A stretch of DNA of 6,475 nucleotides from Candidatus Latescibacterota bacterium (GTDB taxonomy: Bacteria > JAAXHH01 > JABIQT01). Below the pieces are notes generated by a model. It ran no database searches and was not told the origin of the DNA. It saw only the letters and a program-made list of their open reading frames with translations. The position numbers and the translations under genes are program-made. The DNA lies in assembly GCA_018667995.1 (NCBI GenBank), contig JABIQT010000587.1, positions 1 through 6,475 of the forward strand, written 5' to 3'. Below are positions 6,154 through 6,475 of this stretch, piece after piece (position 1 is the first letter of the stretch; each line of letters starts with the position of its first letter).

Positions 6154-6475
6154 CCCCCCCGCTCAACTACAAAATTGCGGGCGGCCCCAATAATACCGGC
6201 GTCGTCTCCAAGCTTCGCCGGAACAATCTTCAGAATACTCGCGGACCACTTGTATGCTATCCGGTCAATCTGCTCCCAGATAGGATCGAAGATAAGATCG
6301 CCGGCATTCACAACACCACCGCCTATGACAAACATCTCTGGATTGAGCAAATTGGTGAGACCTGCAACCGCAATGCCGAGAAGCGTGGCCGCACGGTACA
6401 TCACATCGGTGGCGACCCTATCACCATCCCGCGCTGCCTCTGCGATCATGGCCGCATCAATGCGACTCCTGTCAC
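6150..6475 (-). CDS. ROK-family sugar kinase, C-terminal part (starts outside window)
   Basis: The last 107 residues of a ROK (repressor/ORF/kinase) family protein, probably a glucokinase-like enzyme phosphorylating glucose at C6 with ATP. The frame is open to the window edge, so the N-terminal sugar- and phosphate-binding regions are not visible. Visible family marks are ATLLGIAVAGLTNLLNPE (29-46 of the fragment), FVIGGGVVNAGDLIFDPI (48-65), and the near-terminal KLGDDAGIIGAA (87-98). Together these form the C-terminal ATP-binding/dimer part typical of ROK kinases. The DNA-binding helix-turn-helix and zinc-binding CxCGxxGC motifs would lie upstream and cannot be checked, so substrate (glucose, N-acetylglucosamine, fructose) is open. 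Its TGA overlaps the glgA ATG by four bases, linking it to glycogen synthesis and favouring glucokinase. Confidence 0.88.
   Translation of the reverse strand, partial: DRSRIDAAMIAEAARDGDRVATDVMYRAATLLGIAVAGLTNLLNPEMFVIGGGVVNAGDLIFDPIWEQIDRIAYKWSASILKIVPAKLGDDAGIIGAARNFVVERGG

Noticed and set aside
1-6475. Mobile element, CRISPR array, tRNA/rRNA or riboswitch
   Set aside because: No terminal repeats, transposase, regular spaced repeats, cloverleaf or known RNA-gene sequence was seen. Coding density leaves only short gaps.

Overview
The window is a compact, single-direction stretch with every supported gene on the minus strand. It comes from a Gram-negative bacterium: there is an outer-membrane TolC-family channel, a lipoprotein periplasmic adaptor and an inner-membrane RND pump. 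Base composition is moderate (roughly half G+C by eye) and looks even throughout. I see no mobile element, tRNA, rRNA or CRISPR array. The phylum cannot be fixed from this sequence.

Reading in the direction of transcription (high to low coordinates), the window opens inside the C-terminal end of a ROK-family sugar kinase, probably glucokinase-like (6150-6475, partial). Its stop codon overlaps the start of a complete glycogen synthase, glgA (4666-6153). These two form a sugar-phosphorylation and glycogen-synthesis unit. A 118-base intergenic region follows (4548-4665). It holds a near-perfect 14-base inverted repeat starting directly after the glgA stop codon, and a good sigma-70-like promoter whose spacer lies in the second arm of that repeat.

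That promoter faces a second operon of four genes. These are a small secreted Cys/Met/His-rich protein of no recognised family (4113-4547), a TolC/CusC-type outer-membrane channel (2657-3925), a CusB-type lipoprotein adaptor with two N-terminal heavy-metal-binding modules (1198-2655), and the first 391 codons of a CusA-type heavy-metal RND pump (1-1175, running off the window). Channel and adaptor are separated by one base, and adaptor and pump by 22 bases, so the three are surely co-transcribed. The small gene is separated from the channel gene by 187 bases.

Together the second operon encodes a tripartite copper/silver-type exporter that moves metal from the periplasm or inner membrane to the outside. 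The leading small protein and the metal-binding N-terminus of the adaptor are plausible periplasmic metal-capture or delivery elements. No CusF-like chaperone and no regulator gene are present in the window. The most unusual items are the small Cys-pair-rich protein and the inverted repeat interlocked with the operon promoter. The rest is a recognisable, ordinary layout.
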